Assembly: GCA_002409585.1 (NCBI GenBank)
Contig: DHNP01000024.1
Coordinates: 14,391 to 76,795 of the forward strand
Source: Ruminococcaceae bacterium UBA5413
GTDB taxonomy: Bacteria > Bacillota > Clostridia > Oscillospirales > Acutalibacteraceae
DNA length: 62,405 nt
Direction of reading: 5' to 3'
Part shown: piece after piece, positions 61,119-62,405 of the stretch
How positions within the stretch are numbered: position 1 is the first letter of the stretch
How the letters are laid out: every line of letters begins with the position of its first letter
Position numbers and translations under genes: made by a program
The notes under the pieces: model-generated
The model's input: the letters and a program-made list of their open reading frames with translations, nothing else
The model's database searches: none
What the model was told of the DNA's origin: nothing

Positions 61119-62405
61119 TTACTTGAGGAGTGAAAGGACGTTCTGCGGCAGGCTGTTTGCCTGTGAAAGCATTGAAGTAGCCGCCTGCTCGAGGATTTCA
61201 TTCTTAGTAAGGCTTACCATCTCTGAAGACATATCCACGTCGCGGATACGGCTTTCAGCGGAGGTGAGGTTCTCACTCGTTGTGCTCAGGTTGTTTACTG
61301 TGTGTTCCAAACGGTTCTGTAAAGCACCGAGGTCCGCACGCGTACCGGAGACCTGGTTGATGGCGTCGCCTATAACGGAGATAGCCGCCAAAGCATCGTC
61401 CTGCGTCTTTACGGAAATGCTCGAAATGCCGAGACCCTGGGAACTCATATCGCCTATAGAGAGCGAAACTCTCTGCTCGGACGTGTTATCTGAACCTATC
61501 TGGAACACAAGACTGTCGGAAGTTGTGCTCTTAGCTTTGCCGTAGATGTTGATATCTGTGTCCGTGACGCTGGCCGAAAGTCCGGTCTTCTGCTCAATGA
61601 GTGAAGCCATTGAAGCAGCGGCAGCGCCGTTAGGGACACCGCCTGTAACAACGTAAGCTATATCGCTGTCGAGGTTCTTAGCTTCGCTTTCATCTTTGAC
61701 AAAAGCAAAACGCTGCCCGTCAATAGTGAAAGAGTTGGCAGATGAATTTGTTGAATCAAAGGATGCTGTATGAAGGGTCTGGTAACTGTCCGTTGCCTTT
61801 GTAGCTTGCCCTACCTCTACTGAGCCGGTATAGGTTGTGTCGGTAGCGCCTTTAATTGAAACAGCTGTAACCTGACCTTCACTGGTGCCGGCTGTTTTAG
61901 CTGTGAAAGTAATAGTACCGTCGTTATTGCCCGTTACGGTAAACAGGTCCTTAATGTTGTCATTTTCGTTAAGTTTGGAGGCAATGGCATCAGCCGCATC
62001 TGCAGCTGCAAAATCAGCTGCAGCGGTTGCATTGGTTATTTGAACTGTTACGCTCTGCTTTTTACCGTCTGTATCGAGGTAATCTATGGTAGCGTTGAAC
62101 TTCGTGCCTGCTGTGGAAGACAAATCACCTGAGACAGTTACTGTGTCAACTTCGGCCGTGGCGTCTGCTATTGCACTAACCGCGCCTGTAGGTTCGCCTG
62201 AGAAAGTCGCGACTACCTTCGTGCCGCTGTCGCCGCCCAAAGAGCCGTCGAGGAGGTTTATCTTGTTGAAGTTTGTGGAAGTGGAGATCCTGTCTATTTC
62301 GGACTTAAGGGCCGTAACTTCCTTCTGCAGGTTTGTGCGGTCGGTTCCGTCCTGGTACGTGCCGTTGGCGGACTCGGTTGCGAGGGTGTTCATCCTCTGC
62401 AGGAT
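61119..62405 (-). CDS. hag: Flagellin, N-terminus outside the window
   Basis: The frame is open past the right edge, so about the first 100 residues are missing. The visible part starts ILQRMNTLATESANGTYQDG, the end of the conserved N-terminal flagellin domain, and ends with the C-terminal domain (RADLGALQNRLEHTVNNLST, MLSQANSLPQNVLSLLK). Between them lies a Thr/Ser/Ala/Asp-rich variable region of about 300 residues, rich in possible O-glycosylation sites. It converges with the large glycosyltransferase. The promoter is not in the window. hag is the Bacillus name; fliC is the alternative. Confidence 0.95.
   Translation of the reverse strand: MLQRMNTLATESANGTYQDGTDRTNLQKEVTALKSEIDRISTSTNFNKINLLDGSLGGDSGTKVVATFSGEPTGAVSAIADATAEVDTVTVSGDLSSTAGTKFNATIDYLDTDGKKQSVTVQITNATAAADFAAADAADAIASKLNENDNIKDLFTVTGNNDGTITFTAKTAGTSEGQVTAVSIKGATDTTYTGSVEVGQATKATDSYQTLHTASFDSTNSSANSFTIDGQRFAFVKDESEAKNLDSDIAYVVTGGVPNGAAAASMASLIEQKTGLSASVTDTDINIYGKAKSTTSDSLVFQIGSDNTSEQRVSLSIGDMSSQGLGISSISVKTQDDALAAISVIGDAINQVSGTRADLGALQNRLEHTVNNLSTTSENLTSAESRIRDVDMSSEMVSLTKNEILEQAATSMLSQANSLPQNVLSLLK

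Noticed and set aside
1..62405. tRNA, rRNA or CRISPR arrays
   Set aside because: No cloverleaf-like or regularly spaced repeat pattern was found on reading through the window.

Overview
This window looks like chromosomal DNA of a motile, probably endospore-forming, low-to-mid GC Firmicute of the class Clostridia (Oscillospiraceae-like; this placement is inference). The signs are Firmicute-type flagellar genes (fliY rather than fliN, flbD, the flhO/flhP rod pair, cheC and cheD), SigA-like promoters with strong Shine-Dalgarno sites, many GTG and TTG starts, and a sleB-type cortex-lytic enzyme. Most of the window is one motility and chemotaxis region.

Layout. 1-3.65 kb is accessory DNA: a PadR regulator with a DUF2812 membrane protein, then the wreck of an integrative conjugative element (a VirB4-like ATPase cut off and joined to the tail of a large serine recombinase, followed by a recombinase without a catalytic domain and an orphan coding tail). 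3.8-7.7 kb holds fliD, fliS and a FliT/FlgN-like gene on the + strand behind a perfect sigma-28 promoter. 7.7-32.9 kb is one leftward fla/che operon of 30 genes, from flgB to cheD, with a sigma-A-type promoter at 33067-33095. It encodes the basal body, export apparatus, hook, stator, C-ring, sigma-28 (fliA), CheY, CheC and CheD. 33-37 kb has an AT-rich spacer with a possible small RNA, an SDR oxidoreductase, an unknown gene behind a sigma-28-like promoter, a DUF975 protein and manA. 37.2-41.3 kb is cheA-cheR-cheB with its own perfect sigma-28 promoter. 41.3-46.5 kb, rightward, has a YlqG/YlqH-like pair and a cheW-pilZ-cheW-mcp operon behind a structured leader. 46.6-57.5 kb is mainly housekeeping: tatD, metG, an LCP protein, a Cys-rich unknown, a CBS protein, cysK, mnmA, a flippase-like membrane protein, sleB and a lipoprotein. 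57.5-62.4 kb has two divergent family 2 glycosyltransferases and a flagellin gene cut by the window end.

How it fits together. The flgB operon makes the hook-basal body and FliA. FliA then probably drives late promoters with the pattern TAAA-N15-GCCGATAT, four of which are visible: before fliD, before cheA, before an unknown coiled-coil gene (34524-35087) and before the glycosyltransferase next to flagellin. Adaptation uses CheR/CheB methylation plus CheC/CheD. CheB is unusual because its receiver domain has lost the phosphoacceptor Asp. A PilZ protein between two cheW genes links cyclic di-GMP to this circuit. flhF, flhG, fliL, flgM, flgK and flgL are not in the window.

Most interesting: the pseudo-receiver CheB, the orphan sigma-28 gene, two promoter-plus-terminator intervals that may be small RNAs (54630-54839 and about 33300-33441), the structured cheW leader, the internally duplicated FlgD, and the fused conjugative-element remnant.
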